64,000 nucleotides of DNA from Luteimonas rhizosphaericola (GTDB taxonomy: Bacteria > Pseudomonadota > Gammaproteobacteria > Xanthomonadales > Xanthomonadaceae), in contig NZ_JARXRN010000021.1 of NCBI RefSeq assembly GCF_029888045.1, forward strand, positions 1 to 64,000, given 5' to 3'. Both the position numbers and the translations under genes were made by a program. Shown here piece after piece: positions 44,597-53,051 of the stretch (positions are counted from its first letter, which is position 1; every line of letters starts with the position of its first letter). Below the pieces are notes generated by a model. The model had not been told where the DNA came from. It worked only from the letters and a program-made list of their open reading frames with translations, and did not search any database.

Positions 44597-44623
44597 GCGG
44601 GCGGGTCGTATCGGCCCGCCCGC
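44597..44623. terminator. Bidirectional hairpin between katE and the thioredoxin-like gene
   Basis: A perfect 9-bp inverted repeat (GCGGGCGGG / CCCGCCCGC, 9-nt loop) starts 9 bp after the katE stop. AAAA precedes it, which would be a short U-run for the leftward transcript. It lies between converging genes. Confidence 0.6.
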
Positions 44624-44651
44624 GTCGGTTGAAACAATCTGGCGAACAGCG

Positions 44652-44978
44652 TCAGCCGTCCATCGCAGCGGCGATCGGGGTGAGGTCGGCCCGCGACAGC
44701 GGACGCACGACGCGCGCCCGTTCCTGCCCGTCGCGCAGCAGCACCAGCGTCGGCCACAGCTTCACGCCGAAGCTGCGTCCCAGCGGCCGGCCGCGACCGT
44801 CCTCGATCTTGAGGTGGGTCACGTCATCGCGGCAGGCCAGCAGGGCCTGCAGCGCCGCCTGCGCGGCGCGGCAATGGCCGCACCACGATGCACCGAACTC
44901 GACCAGCACCACGCCGGGCATGGCGTCGAGTTCGGCACGCGCGGGCTCCGCTTCCGCGTAATCTGGCCGGTATGTCAT
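44652..44978 (-). CDS. Thioredoxin-family protein
   Basis: A 108-residue thioredoxin-fold protein with the redox motif WCGHC (residues 32-36) in VEFGASWCGHCRAAQAAL and the cis-Pro in FGVKLWPTLVLLRDGQE. No signal peptide is present, so it works in the cytoplasm, probably as a disulfide reductase; the CGHC centre is more oxidising than the CGPC of TrxA. It stands between katE and a host-attachment-family gene in an oxidative-stress neighbourhood. Confidence 0.9.
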   Translation of the reverse strand: MTYRPDYAEAEPARAELDAMPGVVLVEFGASWCGHCRAAQAALQALLACRDDVTHLKIEDGRGRPLGRSFGVKLWPTLVLLRDGQERARVVRPLSRADLTPIAAAMDG

Positions 44979-45018
44979 CCCGTGAGCTCCCGCTGCCTGC
45001 CCGGTGCGCGCGGCGCGC

Positions 45019-45417
45019 CTAGTGCGGTGCGCGCAGCGCCTGCTCGATCTGTTCCAGCGGTGCGTTGGTCAGGGTCTTGGCCAGTTCGGTCACGGTGCGC
45101 GCGACGACTTCCTTGTGCAGCAGCGGGCGCATCCGCCCGAGCGTGGTCGGATCGGCGATCAGCACCAGCGCCTCGTACTGGTGCTTGAGCGCACCCTCGT
45201 TGAGCGCCAGCGCCAGTTGCTTGGCGAAGGTCGCCTCGTCGATCTGCTGCCCGGTCGACTCCCCCGGCATGCTGCCCGCGGGGCCGTCGTCATCCATGTT
45301 CATCAGCTCGCGCAGCTCCACCTGGTGCAGCGAGAGCGCGCGCTCGTCACCCTTGTTGCGGAACAGGCGCGCGCCGCCGCCGTCGGCGACGACCACCAGG
45401 GCTTCGGAGGGAATCAT
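45019..45417 (-). CDS. Host-attachment protein family (AtsE-like)
   Basis: A 132-residue cytoplasmic protein. ALVVVADGGGARLFRNKGDERALSLHQVEL and the C-terminal LVLIADPTTLGRMRPLLHKEVVARTVTELAKTLTNAPLEQIEQALR match the family described as required for attachment to host cells, which has an eRF1/RNase-like fold; its true role is unclear. Start: ATG at 45417 with GGAG 12 nt upstream; GTG at 45435 and ATG at 45429 are alternatives. Located among catalase and stress genes. Confidence 0.82.
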   Translation of the reverse strand: MIPSEALVVVADGGGARLFRNKGDERALSLHQVELRELMNMDDDGPAGSMPGESTGQQIDEATFAKQLALALNEGALKHQYEALVLIADPTTLGRMRPLLHKEVVARTVTELAKTLTNAPLEQIEQALRAPH

Positions 45418-45595
45418 GGTCACGGGCATCTCCACTGGAATCGGAGTACTACCTTCTCCGAGCGCGGATCAAGATGGCGTGACCTGCAGGTCGACGGGCG
45501 GCTTCCGCCTGTCGCGCCGCCACGCGCCCAGCCGCTGGATGCCAGCGCGCCCGGCAATGCCGGGCGCGTTGGACTGCACGGGGAGTGCGCCGTAC

Positions 45596-46597
45596 TCAGC
45601 GCTTCGACCGGGACTTGCCCTTGGCCGCCGGGGTGGATTTCCCGGGCCTGGATCGCTTGCCCGCCTCCGCGTCCGCGGGGCTGTCCCCGGCGTCGAGCTC
45701 GACCTTGGTGGTGCGCGCCATGGTGCCCTCCGCCTTGCCCAGCTCGATGCCCGTCACCGGGTTGGCGTCGGGCGCCGACGTGGATCGATCGGCCATCGCG
45801 TCGACGAGCTTCTTCTGCGCCGCCGGCAGGCGCACGCTCGCCGATCCGTCGCCGCCGTCGACCGCGGTGAACCGCGCGGGATCGCTGACGTAGTCGAAGT
45901 TCTCGTCGCTGTTCCAGGGTCCGCGCATGTCGCCCTCGCCCTGCGAGGTGTTGACGTACATTTCCTCGAACTCCGGCATGCCGGCCAGCTTGCCCGGCGG
46001 GAAGTTCGGCTCGATCGCGTACAGCGCCTTCTCGAACGACTTCTGGTGCGACATCTCGCGCGTCATGAGGAAGGTGAGCGCTTCCTTGACGCCGGGATCG
46101 GCGGTGACGTTGATCAGCCGCTCGTAGACGATCTTCGCGCGCGCCTCGGCCGCGATGTTCGAGCGCAGGTCCGCGGTGGGCTCGCCGATGCTGTCGATGT
46201 AGCCCGCGGTCCACAGCTGGCCGCCGGAATTGATCAGGGCCGGTCCGCCGCCGTACAGCACCTGGGTCAGGTGCGAATCGTTGCCCGCGCCCTGCAGCGA
46301 GCGGAACAGCTCGCCTTCTTCCTCGACCGCCTCGGCCAGCCGGCCCTTGGCGCCCTTGTTGAGCATGCACACCAGCGAGCCGATCACTTCCAGGTGGCTG
46401 AGTTCCTCGGTGGAGATGTCGAGCAGCATGTCCTTGCGGCCCGGATCGTCCTCCGCCAGCGCTTGGGTGAAGTAGCGCATCGCCGCGGCAAGCTCGCCCT
46501 GCGGACCACCGAACTGCTCGAGCAGCAGGTTCGCCAGCGCGGGGTTGGGTTCGGAGACGCGGACGGTGTACTGGAGTGTCTTGTTGTGGGTGAACAT
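45596..46597 (-). CDS. Manganese catalase
   Basis: A 333-residue dimanganese, heme-free catalase. The di-Mn ligands are readable as Glu35, Glu65, His68, Glu151 and His184 (GELAAAMRY, TEELSHLEV, EARAKIVYERL, REMSHQKSF), matching the spacing of Lactobacillus plantarum Mn-catalase. The core ends near residue 270 and a Lys/Arg/Ser/Ala-rich tail of about 50 residues follows, perhaps for DNA or surface binding. The ATG at 46597 has AAGGGA 8 nt upstream. This is the second hydrogen-peroxide-removing enzyme within 4 kb. Confidence 0.95.
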   Translation of the reverse strand: MFTHNKTLQYTVRVSEPNPALANLLLEQFGGPQGELAAAMRYFTQALAEDDPGRKDMLLDISTEELSHLEVIGSLVCMLNKGAKGRLAEAVEEEGELFRSLQGAGNDSHLTQVLYGGGPALINSGGQLWTAGYIDSIGEPTADLRSNIAAEARAKIVYERLINVTADPGVKEALTFLMTREMSHQKSFEKALYAIEPNFPPGKLAGMPEFEEMYVNTSQGEGDMRGPWNSDENFDYVSDPARFTAVDGGDGSASVRLPAAQKKLVDAMADRSTSAPDANPVTGIELGKAEGTMARTTKVELDAGDSPADAEAGKRSRPGKSTPAAKGKSRSKR

Positions 46598-46739
46598 GGT
46601 TCGGTTCCCTTGCCGTTCGGCAGGTGGTGGAAGAGGTTGGTTCGATTGCCGGCGCGCGTTGACGCGTCACCCAAGCGCGCGGGTTCGCGCGGGAGGGCCT
46701 GGTCGACGCTGGCGCCGCGACAGATGGAGTCTCGGCCGA

Positions 46740-46946
46740 TCAGCGCCGGGTCGCCGGTGGCCGCTTCTCGGGTTCGGGCGGCGCGTGGCGCTGGGTGCCA
46801 CCCTCGTGGATCGGCATGCGGTCCTTGCCGAAGGGCGACCAGCTGTTGCGGTCGCCGCTTCCGTGGGGATAGGAGCGCTGTTCGCGCTCCAGCTGGTCGG
46901 ACCCGGGTGCGTCGGGTGGGAGTCCGGAGTCCTTGTCCTTGCTCAT
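46740..46946 (-). CDS. Small hydrophilic protein of unknown function
   Basis: A 68-residue charged, Pro-rich and probably disordered protein (MSKDKDSGLPPDAPGSDQL...GDRNSWSPFGKDRMPIHEGG). No family was recognised. It lies 142 bp upstream of the Mn-catalase gene in the same direction. Coding status rests on a plausible start and amino acid bias only. Confidence 0.5.
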   Translation of the reverse strand: MSKDKDSGLPPDAPGSDQLEREQRSYPHGSGDRNSWSPFGKDRMPIHEGGTQRHAPPEPEKRPPATRR

Positions 46947-47010
46947 GGCGAGCCCCGCCGCTGTGGACGAAACGAGCGTACTTCGCGCACGCGAAGTGGG
47001 CGGCACATCG

Positions 47011-47208
47011 TCAGTGCCCCTGCAGTTCGGGATCACGATCCGGTCCGGAGCCCGGGTCCTGGCGCGGCTGCTGGCCGGGTTGCTGCCCGGGGAACCGCTG
47101 CGGATCGGTGCGGGGCTGCCCGGGATCCTGCGCCGGTGGCGCGTGTCCGGGATCATCCCGATCCGGTGTGCCGTGGGCCTGTGGCTGCTGATCGTGCTGC
47201 GCAGACAT
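47011..47208 (-). CDS. Small Gln/Pro/Asp-rich protein
   Basis: A 65-residue low-complexity protein (MSAQHDQQPQAHGTPDRDDPG..., with PGQQPGQQPRQDPG repeats), probably disordered. AGGA lies 8-11 nt upstream of the ATG on the minus strand. It is 64 bp upstream of the other small gene, same direction. No function can be proposed. Confidence 0.42.
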   Translation of the reverse strand: MSAQHDQQPQAHGTPDRDDPGHAPPAQDPGQPRTDPQRFPGQQPGQQPRQDPGSGPDRDPELQGH

Positions 47209-47387
47209 GTGATGGGTCCTTCGTCGCGAGCGGGGTGTCGCCACGGCAAGGTGCGCGCCTTCCAATGCAGAGGGCGTGAGGGGGATTCATCAAACTGACC
47301 GCCGCCTTCGGCATGCGCCTATGTGCATCGCGCGCACCTCACGCGCGCCCCGGCGCGGTGTCCGACGCGCGGGCACGCCGATCCTCC

Positions 47388-48917
47388 TCATGCCTGCGGC
47401 CGGGATTCCGCCTTCGGCTCGGCCACTTCCCGCCCGGCCTGCGCGCGGCCGGCCATTTCCGCGCCCGCATCCGAGGCCAGCCTGCGCATCTGCCAGGTCG
47501 AGACCACCGACACCAGCCCCACGGTGAGGAAGGCGAACGTGAAATTGATCGGTGCGTCGTCGGCGCGTCCCGACAACGTGCCGGCCAGGCTCAGCGCGAA
47601 GCCGCCGATGGTGACGCCCAGCGCGAGCGCGACCTGCTGCGCCATCGCGGCCAGGCTGCTGGCCTGGCTCATGCGCGCCTGGTCGATGTCCGCGTAGGCG
47701 ATCGCGTTGAGGCTGGTGAACTGCAGCGAGCGCAGGAAGCCGCTGGCCAGCAGCACGCCCACCATCAGCGGGTACGGTGTGTCCGCCCGGAACAGGCCGA
47801 AGCCGCACAGCATCAGCGAGGCCGCCAGTCCGTTCCACACCAGTACCGGCCGGAAGCCGAAGCGGTGCAGGATGCGCGGCGCCACCACCTTCATCACCAT
47901 CGCGCCCGCGGTCGAGGTGAAGGTGACCAGCCCCGACTCCAGCGGGTCGAGCCCGAACGAGAGCTGCAGCATCAGCGGCAGCAGGAACGGCGTGGCGCCG
48001 ATGCCGATGCGGAACAGCGAACCGCCCACCACCGCCGTGCGGAAGGTGGGGACGCGCAGCAGGTCCAGGCGCAGCAGGGGTTGCGGATGCGTGCGCGCAT
48101 GGCGGACATACCCCGCCAGCAGGCCCGCGCCGGCCAGCATGCATGCGGCCAGCACCGCGCCCGGCACCAGGCCGCGGCCGATCGCCGAGAGCCCGAACAT
48201 CGCCAGCGCCAGCCCGCTCGCCGAGAGCAGGAATCCGCGCACGTCCAGCGGCCCCACCGCCTGGCGCAGCTCCGGAATGTGCCGCCACGCAAGCCACATC
48301 CCCAGCAGGCCCATGGGAATGTTGATCAGGAAGATGAAGCGCCAGTGCGCGTAGGTGGTGATCGCGCCGCCCAGCACCGGCCCCAGCATCGGGCCCAGCA
48401 TGGCCGGGATGGTCAGCCAGCTGAGCGCCCGCACCAGTTCGGACTTCTCCACGCTCCGCAGCAGCACCAGCCGCCCCACCGGCACCATCATCGCCCCGCC
48501 CATGCCCTGTACGAAGCGCCCGGCCACCAGCTGCCCCAGGCCGTCGCTGGCCGCGCAGCCCAGCGAGCCGAGCAGGAACACCGCGATCGCGGCGATGAAC
48601 ACGCGCCGCGCGCCGAAGCGGTCCGCCACCCAGCCGCTGACCGGGATGAACACGGCCAGCGCCAGCATGTAGGTGGTGATCGCCAGCTTCAGCGCCACGG
48701 GCTCGACGCCGAGGTCGGCGGCGATCTGCGGCAGCGAGGTGGAGATCGCCGTGGAGTCCATGTTCTCGATGAACAGCGCGGTGGCGACGATCAGCGGGAG
48801 CAGGCGTTGGGGTGGCAATGCGGCGACGGCGACGGGCGGATGCGCATTGTCGGGCGGCAGCCGCGGACGCGGCGTGAGCGCGCCCGCATGCGGAGGTCCA
48901 TGCAGGCGTGTCTGCAT
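47388..48917 (-). CDS. EmrB/QacA-family (DHA2) MFS exporter
   Basis: A 509-residue, 14-helix proton-coupled drug exporter. Signatures: MDSTAISTSLPQIAADLGV in helix 1, GWVADRFGARRVFIAAIAVF between helices 2 and 3, and GPMLGPVLGGAITTYAHWRFIFLINIPMGLLGM (motif C and the DHA2 motif). There is no membrane-fusion partner gene nearby, as is common for single-component QacA-like members. The N-terminal 35 residues are Pro-rich and may indicate a start further downstream. Divergent from the HWE kinase gene. Confidence 0.9.
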   Translation of the reverse strand: MQTRLHGPPHAGALTPRPRLPPDNAHPPVAVAALPPQRLLPLIVATALFIENMDSTAISTSLPQIAADLGVEPVALKLAITTYMLALAVFIPVSGWVADRFGARRVFIAAIAVFLLGSLGCAASDGLGQLVAGRFVQGMGGAMMVPVGRLVLLRSVEKSELVRALSWLTIPAMLGPMLGPVLGGAITTYAHWRFIFLINIPMGLLGMWLAWRHIPELRQAVGPLDVRGFLLSASGLALAMFGLSAIGRGLVPGAVLAACMLAGAGLLAGYVRHARTHPQPLLRLDLLRVPTFRTAVVGGSLFRIGIGATPFLLPLMLQLSFGLDPLESGLVTFTSTAGAMVMKVVAPRILHRFGFRPVLVWNGLAASLMLCGFGLFRADTPYPLMVGVLLASGFLRSLQFTSLNAIAYADIDQARMSQASSLAAMAQQVALALGVTIGGFALSLAGTLSGRADDAPINFTFAFLTVGLVSVVSTWQMRRLASDAGAEMAGRAQAGREVAEPKAESRPQA

Positions 48918-49044
48918 GCGTATCGTCGGGCCGGTGCGGGCGCCGGACCGCGCGTGGACACGTCCGTCCGCGCACCTGCTGGTCGGGCGGCGGCCTGCAT
49001 GCCCCGTCGCAGGCCGCCTTCACGGTGCACCCACGTCGCGTCGC

Positions 49045-49050
49045 TAGGCT
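49045..49050 (+). promoter_or_regulatory. Candidate -10 box (TAGGCT) of the HWE kinase gene
   Basis: TAGGCT lies 34 bp upstream of the TTG start; no convincing -35 is present 17 bp further upstream. The box resembles those at 5422, 22079 and 51856. Confidence 0.35.
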
Positions 49051-49083
49051 TCGCACGTTCGCAGTCTCCGGAATACACAAGTC

Positions 49084-50469
49084 TTGGACGGTCCCACGCC
49101 GCGCGGGAACGATGCTGCCGGCAACGCACAGATGCGCCTCTACGAGGCCATCCTCCAGTCGAGCCCGGACCTGATGTACGTGTTCGACCGGCAGCATCGT
49201 TTCATCTATGCCAACCAGGCCCTGCTCTCGATGTGGGGCATGGAGGCCGAGCAGGCCATGGGAAAGACCTGCCTTGAACTGGGGTATGCGCCCTGGCATG
49301 CGGCGATGCACGACGAGGAGATCGAGCGCGTGGTCGCCACCCGGGCCCCGATCCGCGGCGACGTCCCGTTCCACCACGCGACGCTGGGAACGCGCGTCTA
49401 CGATTACATCTTCGTCCCCGTGCTGGGCCCGGATGGCGAGGTCGAAGCGATCGCCGGCACCACCCGCGACGTCACCGACCGCAAGCGCCAGGAAGAGGCG
49501 CTGCGCCACAGCGAAGAGCGGTTCCGGGCGATGGTGACCGCCAGTTCGGACCTGATCTACCGCATCACGCCGGACTGGCGCGAGGTCGAGGTCGTGGGGG
49601 GACGCGCGGTCAGCAAGCTGCCGCGCGGCCAGCCCATCGACTGGTCGACCGAGCACATCCATCCCGAAGACCGTCCGGCCGTGCTCGACGCCATCCAGCG
49701 CGCGCGAGCCACCACGGAGTCCTACCAGGCGCAGCACCGGGTCCGGATCGACGGCGAGCAGTGGAACTGGATCAGTTCCCACGCCGTCCCGGTGCAGGAT
49801 GCGGAGGGCCAGGTGCTGGAGTGGTTCGGCGCCGCCACCGACATCACCGAGCGCGTGCACCACGAACAGCACCTGCACCTGCTGATCAACGAGCTCAACC
49901 ACCGGGTCAAGAACACGCTGGCGATCGTGCAGTCGATGGTGCTGCAGACGCTGCGCACCTGCCCCGACGCCGGGCGCGCCGCCGAGCTGATCGAAGCGCG
50001 CCTGCAGGCCCTGGCCGGCACCCACGACATGCTCACGCGCAGCATGTGGACCGGTGCCACCGTGGACGAGATCGTGCGCATGGCGATGGGGCATTGCCTC
50101 GAGGTCGACCCCGACCGCTTCGACGTGCAGGGTCCGCAGGTGACGCTGGAGCCCAAGCGCGCGGTGGCGCTGGCGATGGCGCTGCACGAGCTGTGCACCA
50201 ACGCACTCAAGTACGGGTCGCTGTCCGTGCCCGGCGGGCGCGTGCGCATGCACTGGATGCGCAAGGACGGCGAGGACGCGCGCCTGGTCATCGACTGGGA
50301 GGAAACCGGCGGTCCGCCGGTCGAGGGAGAGCCGGAGCGGCGCGGATTCGGCACGCGGCTGCTGCAGCGTGGGCTCAAGCACGATCTCGGCGGCGACGTC
50401 TCGCTCGAATTCGCGCCAGCCGGTGCGCGTTGCCACATCGAAACCCCGCTGCCGGCGCAGGTCGCGTGA
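49084..50469 (+). CDS. PAS-PAS HWE/HisKA_2-type sensor histidine kinase
   Basis: A 461-residue soluble kinase. Two PAS domains (about residues 20-135 and 145-258; the first with LMYVFDRQHRFIYANQALLSMWG) are followed by the phosphoacceptor motif LLINELNHRVKNTLAIVQSM with His273 and a HATPase domain with HELCTNALKYGSLS and FGTRLLQRGL. HWE kinases are typical of proteobacterial light- or stress-sensing pathways. The start is probably TTG at 49084; an ATG at 49132 is an alternative. The receiver gene follows after 94 bp and is the obvious partner. Confidence 0.92.
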   Translation: MDGPTPRGNDAAGNAQMRLYEAILQSSPDLMYVFDRQHRFIYANQALLSMWGMEAEQAMGKTCLELGYAPWHAAMHDEEIERVVATRAPIRGDVPFHHATLGTRVYDYIFVPVLGPDGEVEAIAGTTRDVTDRKRQEEALRHSEERFRAMVTASSDLIYRITPDWREVEVVGGRAVSKLPRGQPIDWSTEHIHPEDRPAVLDAIQRARATTESYQAQHRVRIDGEQWNWISSHAVPVQDAEGQVLEWFGAATDITERVHHEQHLHLLINELNHRVKNTLAIVQSMVLQTLRTCPDAGRAAELIEARLQALAGTHDMLTRSMWTGATVDEIVRMAMGHCLEVDPDRFDVQGPQVTLEPKRAVALAMALHELCTNALKYGSLSVPGGRVRMHWMRKDGEDARLVIDWEETGGPPVEGEPERRGFGTRLLQRGLKHDLGGDVSLEFAPAGARCHIETPLPAQVA

Positions 50470-50563
50470 CGCATCCGCGTTCCGATGCCCGCGGTCCGCG
50501 CTTGCATTCCGGCCCCGCTCGCACCGATCCTGTCCGCCGCCACGCCTGTCCATGAGGAACGCC

Positions 50564-50932
50564 ATGCCACGTCGGGTACTCATCGTCGAAGACGAATCGC
50601 TCCTGGTCATGGTGCTCGAGGACGTGTTGCCCGCGCTGGGCTGCGAGGTCGCCGCCACCGCGCATTCGGTCGAGTCCGCCCTGGAGGCCCTGGCCGACGA
50701 CGACCGGGTCGACCTCGCGATCCTCGACGTGAACCTCGCCGGGGACGATTCCTTTCCGATCGCCGATGCGCTGCACGCGCGCGGCATCCCGTTCTTCTTC
50801 GCGACCGGCTACGGCGCGTCGGTGCTGCCCGAACGCCATGCCGATGCTCCATTGATCAAGAAGCCCTACGGCCAGCGCGATCTCGAAGCCGCCCTCGCCC
50901 GCATGCCGCAGCGCCCGCCGCTGCCCAACTGA
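50564..50932 (+). CDS. Single-domain response regulator
   Basis: A 122-residue stand-alone receiver. The acidic pocket is Glu9/Asp10/Glu11 (LIVEDESLL), the phosphorylation site Asp55 (LAILDVNLAGD), with Thr81 (FATGYG) and Lys99 (IKKPYG) completing the active site. No output domain is present, so it works as a phosphate shuttle or by protein binding, as often found with HWE kinases. The ATG at 50564 follows GAGGAAC. Likely cotranscribed with the kinase. Confidence 0.92.
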   Translation: MPRRVLIVEDESLLVMVLEDVLPALGCEVAATAHSVESALEALADDDRVDLAILDVNLAGDDSFPIADALHARGIPFFFATGYGASVLPERHADAPLIKKPYGQRDLEAALARMPQRPPLPN

Positions 50933-51193
50933 GCATCGGCGGCCTGCTCGCGCGCCCGGTCGCCGGCGAGCGGCAGGACGCGCGTTCCGCGCATCGCTGC
51001 CCGTTCCGCAGCCCGTGATATGGCCAGTTCCCTGCGGATCGACGCCTCCGCATCCGCGCTGGATCGCGTGCGCGTGAACAGGATTCAGGCATCTGAATCA
51101 CCCCGCGCGTGTTTTCACGAAGTCGTGGCAAGCCGTCGCCCACATTGGCTCCATCGGGGCTCCCCCACCCCGGCGCCCACGGAGCACTCGCGC

Positions 51194-51607
51194 ATGTCAG
51201 TCGTTTCCATGGAAGACCCCTTCACCGCCTCATCCCGTCCTGCCCGCGCCGCTCGCCGCGCTGAGTCGTCCACGCGGCGCAAGCCGGACGTGCTGGAGGA
51301 GTGCGTGACGGAATTCACCCGGCGCCTGCGCACCAGCGTGTCGCTGCCCGAGGACGACGAGCACTTCTGGGCGCGCGTCGCCGCGGACATCGATGCGCTG
51401 AAAGCGCGCTGCCAGCCGCAGGATGCCTTCGCGTTCGAGCTCAAGGCCGCGCGCGTGCTGGCCGAGTACGGCTTCACCACATGGCCCGAATCGCTGCAGT
51501 CGTCCGCGCACCGGGACACCGTGCCCGAGGAAGCCCCGGCGCCCACCCCGTTCGCCGTCGGCCAGGACATGGCAGCGGCCGATCGCGCCCTCAACCGCGC
51601 CTCCTGA
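51194..51607 (+). CDS. Hypothetical protein
   Basis: A 137-residue soluble protein. The N-terminal 35 residues are Arg/Ser/Ala-rich and basic; a helical core follows (VLEECVTEFTRRLRTSVSLPEDDEHFWARVAADIDALKARCQPQDAFAFELKAARVLAEYGF). No motif was recognised. The ATG at 51194 has GGAG 9 nt upstream. It stands alone, followed by a hairpin. Confidence 0.65.
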   Translation: MSVVSMEDPFTASSRPARAARRAESSTRRKPDVLEECVTEFTRRLRTSVSLPEDDEHFWARVAADIDALKARCQPQDAFAFELKAARVLAEYGFTTWPESLQSSAHRDTVPEEAPAPTPFAVGQDMAAADRALNRAS

Positions 51608-51617
51608 CGCGCCAGTC

Positions 51618-51644
51618 TGCCTGGAAAGGCGATCGATCCAGGCA
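51618..51644 (+). terminator. Hairpin after the 51.2-kb hypothetical gene
   Basis: Perfect 8-bp arms TGCCTGGA / TCCAGGCA with an 11-nt loop start 10 bp after the stop codon. No U-run. The rest of the 281-bp gap to the next gene shows only a TAGGCT -10-like box at 51856-51861. Confidence 0.45.
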
Positions 51645-51888
51645 ACGCGCGATCCGGCCGCTTCGCCCGGTGCAATGCCGCCAGCGATGCCGTCCGCTGC
51701 GAGGCGGGCGCGACTCTCCCCCGAGTGATCCCGCCCAGCGAGAGCGCACCCGCTCCGACGCCATACGACAGGCGGCAGCGACGGGCCTCCCAGGTGCAAC
51801 GATGTCCGCGCCCCGGCCCGCACCGGCCTGCATGTCGCCTTGACACCCGCGGGCCTAGGCTGGACACCGGCAGGTTGGAGGACGGGCG

Positions 51889-52170
51889 ATGCAGATGACC
51901 TTTGTCGGTGGTCCCTGGGACGGTGCCTCCTGCCCCTGTCCCGTGACCTTGCCGGATCGCATCGAAGGCCCCGACCAGACCGTATACGTGTCGTGGAACG
52001 AGCACCCTGCCGTGGCCGGCATCCTCGCCGAACCCCTGGCCGACGCCTACACCTTCGCCGCCGCCGCGCTCGGTCCGCGTGAACTGCTCGAACGCGTCGA
52101 GCACCTGCAGAGCCTGCACGAGCAGCGTCCTGATCCGCATGCCGTGCGCCGGTCGGACCGCGCGGACTGA
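51889..52170 (+). CDS. Small hypothetical protein
   Basis: A 93-residue protein (MQMTFVGGPWDGASCPCPVTLPDRIEGPDQTVYVSWNEHPAVAG...). The GGPWDGA opening with a Cys-x-Cys pair is reminiscent of short proteins common in proteobacteria and phages, without known function. A good ribosome binding site (GGAGGA) precedes the ATG. It is followed after 10 bp by another small gene. Confidence 0.7.
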   Translation: MQMTFVGGPWDGASCPCPVTLPDRIEGPDQTVYVSWNEHPAVAGILAEPLADAYTFAAAALGPRELLERVEHLQSLHEQRPDPHAVRRSDRAD

Positions 52171-52180
52171 CGCAGACCCG

Positions 52181-52375
52181 ATGACGCCCCTCGACAAGCC
52201 CCTGCGCCGCGAAGTCCGGATCGACGGTACGCCCTACACGCTCACCCTCGACCCCGACGGACTGAAACTGGTTCCGAAAGGCCGGCGCAAGGGACTCGAA
52301 CTGCGCTGGCAGGATCTGGTCAGCGGCGATGCGGCGCTGGCCACCGCGCTGCAGGCATCGCTCGAAGCGCCCTAG
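52181..52375 (+). CDS. Small conserved-type hypothetical protein
   Basis: A 64-residue protein with a compact beta-rich opening and a helical end (REVRIDGTPYTLTLDPDGLKLVPKGRRKGLELRWQDLVSGDAALATALQASL). It could be a small ligand- or nucleic-acid-binding domain, but no family was identified. It lies 10 bp after the 93-residue gene and probably shares its transcript. Confidence 0.65.
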   Translation: MTPLDKPLRREVRIDGTPYTLTLDPDGLKLVPKGRRKGLELRWQDLVSGDAALATALQASLEAP

Positions 52376-52441
52376 TCCGGGCGCACCACGGACCCGGGCG
52401 CTGCCGACGGCGTTTTCACGCGCCTGCGTCCATAAGGCCGC

Positions 52442-52936
52442 ATGGCCGAACCCCCCTTTCCTGCTGCAGCCGCACGCACCCTGGTGCTGTTGGCCGTCGC
52501 GCTCGCGCTGGCGGCCTGCGGCGACTATCCACGCGACGCCGACGACATGACGGCCCGCGCCGCGGGTCAGGGCATGCGCGTGGGCGCCAGCCACGATCCG
52601 CCGTGGGTGCTGGTGGGGCCCGACGGCGACGTCACCGGGCCCGAGCCGGACTTCCTGCAGCGCTATGCCGATGCCCACGGCTACCGGCTGCACTGGATCG
52701 CCGGCGGCCACGATGCACTGATGCGCGACCTCGAACGCGCCCACCTGCACGCCGTGGTCGGCGGCCACCACCGCAAGTCGCCGTGGATGCCGAAAGTCGC
52801 CTGGTCGCAGCCGCTGCACGTCCGGCCGTCCGACGATGCGCCGATGCCGGAGCGCCGCATCGCGCTGCCGCCGGGGCAGTCGGCGTGGCAGCTCGCCTTC
52901 GACACCTACCTTGTCGGGCAGGAGCACGCGCCATGA
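52442..52936 (+). CDS. Lipoprotein with one lobe of a family-3 solute-binding fold
   Basis: A 164-residue periplasmic lipoprotein. The signal peptide ends in the lipobox LAAC (Cys about 26). GMRVGASHDPPWVLVGPDGDVTGPEPDFLQRYADAHGYRLHWIAGGHDALMRDLERAHLHAVVGGHHRKSPW resembles the first lobe of amino acid-type (SBP_bac_3) binding proteins, but the second lobe is missing, making it half the usual length. It lies 115 bp upstream of a CDF-like transporter gene and may cooperate with it or act as a sensor domain. Confidence 0.7.
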   Translation: MAEPPFPAAAARTLVLLAVALALAACGDYPRDADDMTARAAGQGMRVGASHDPPWVLVGPDGDVTGPEPDFLQRYADAHGYRLHWIAGGHDALMRDLERAHLHAVVGGHHRKSPWMPKVAWSQPLHVRPSDDAPMPERRIALPPGQSAWQLAFDTYLVGQEHAP

Positions 52937-53051
52937 GCCGTGGGCACCGCCTCGCGGCCCTGAGTGGCGCGCGATCCGTCGCGGGTGCCCGCCTGCGCAG
53001 TGCCCGCGCACGACCGTCCCACCCGGGACGTCCCGTCCGGAGCACCGCCCG

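Noticed and set aside
41200..44961. A rightward open frame of about 1250 codons across the beta-propeller and katE genes
   Set aside because: It is out of frame with two well-supported genes and translates to Arg/Pro/Ala-rich sequence with no domain.
47290..50787. A leftward open frame of more than 1100 codons across the MFS exporter and HWE kinase
   Set aside because: Overlaps two clear genes in other frames; no recognisable domains and typical GC-driven composition.
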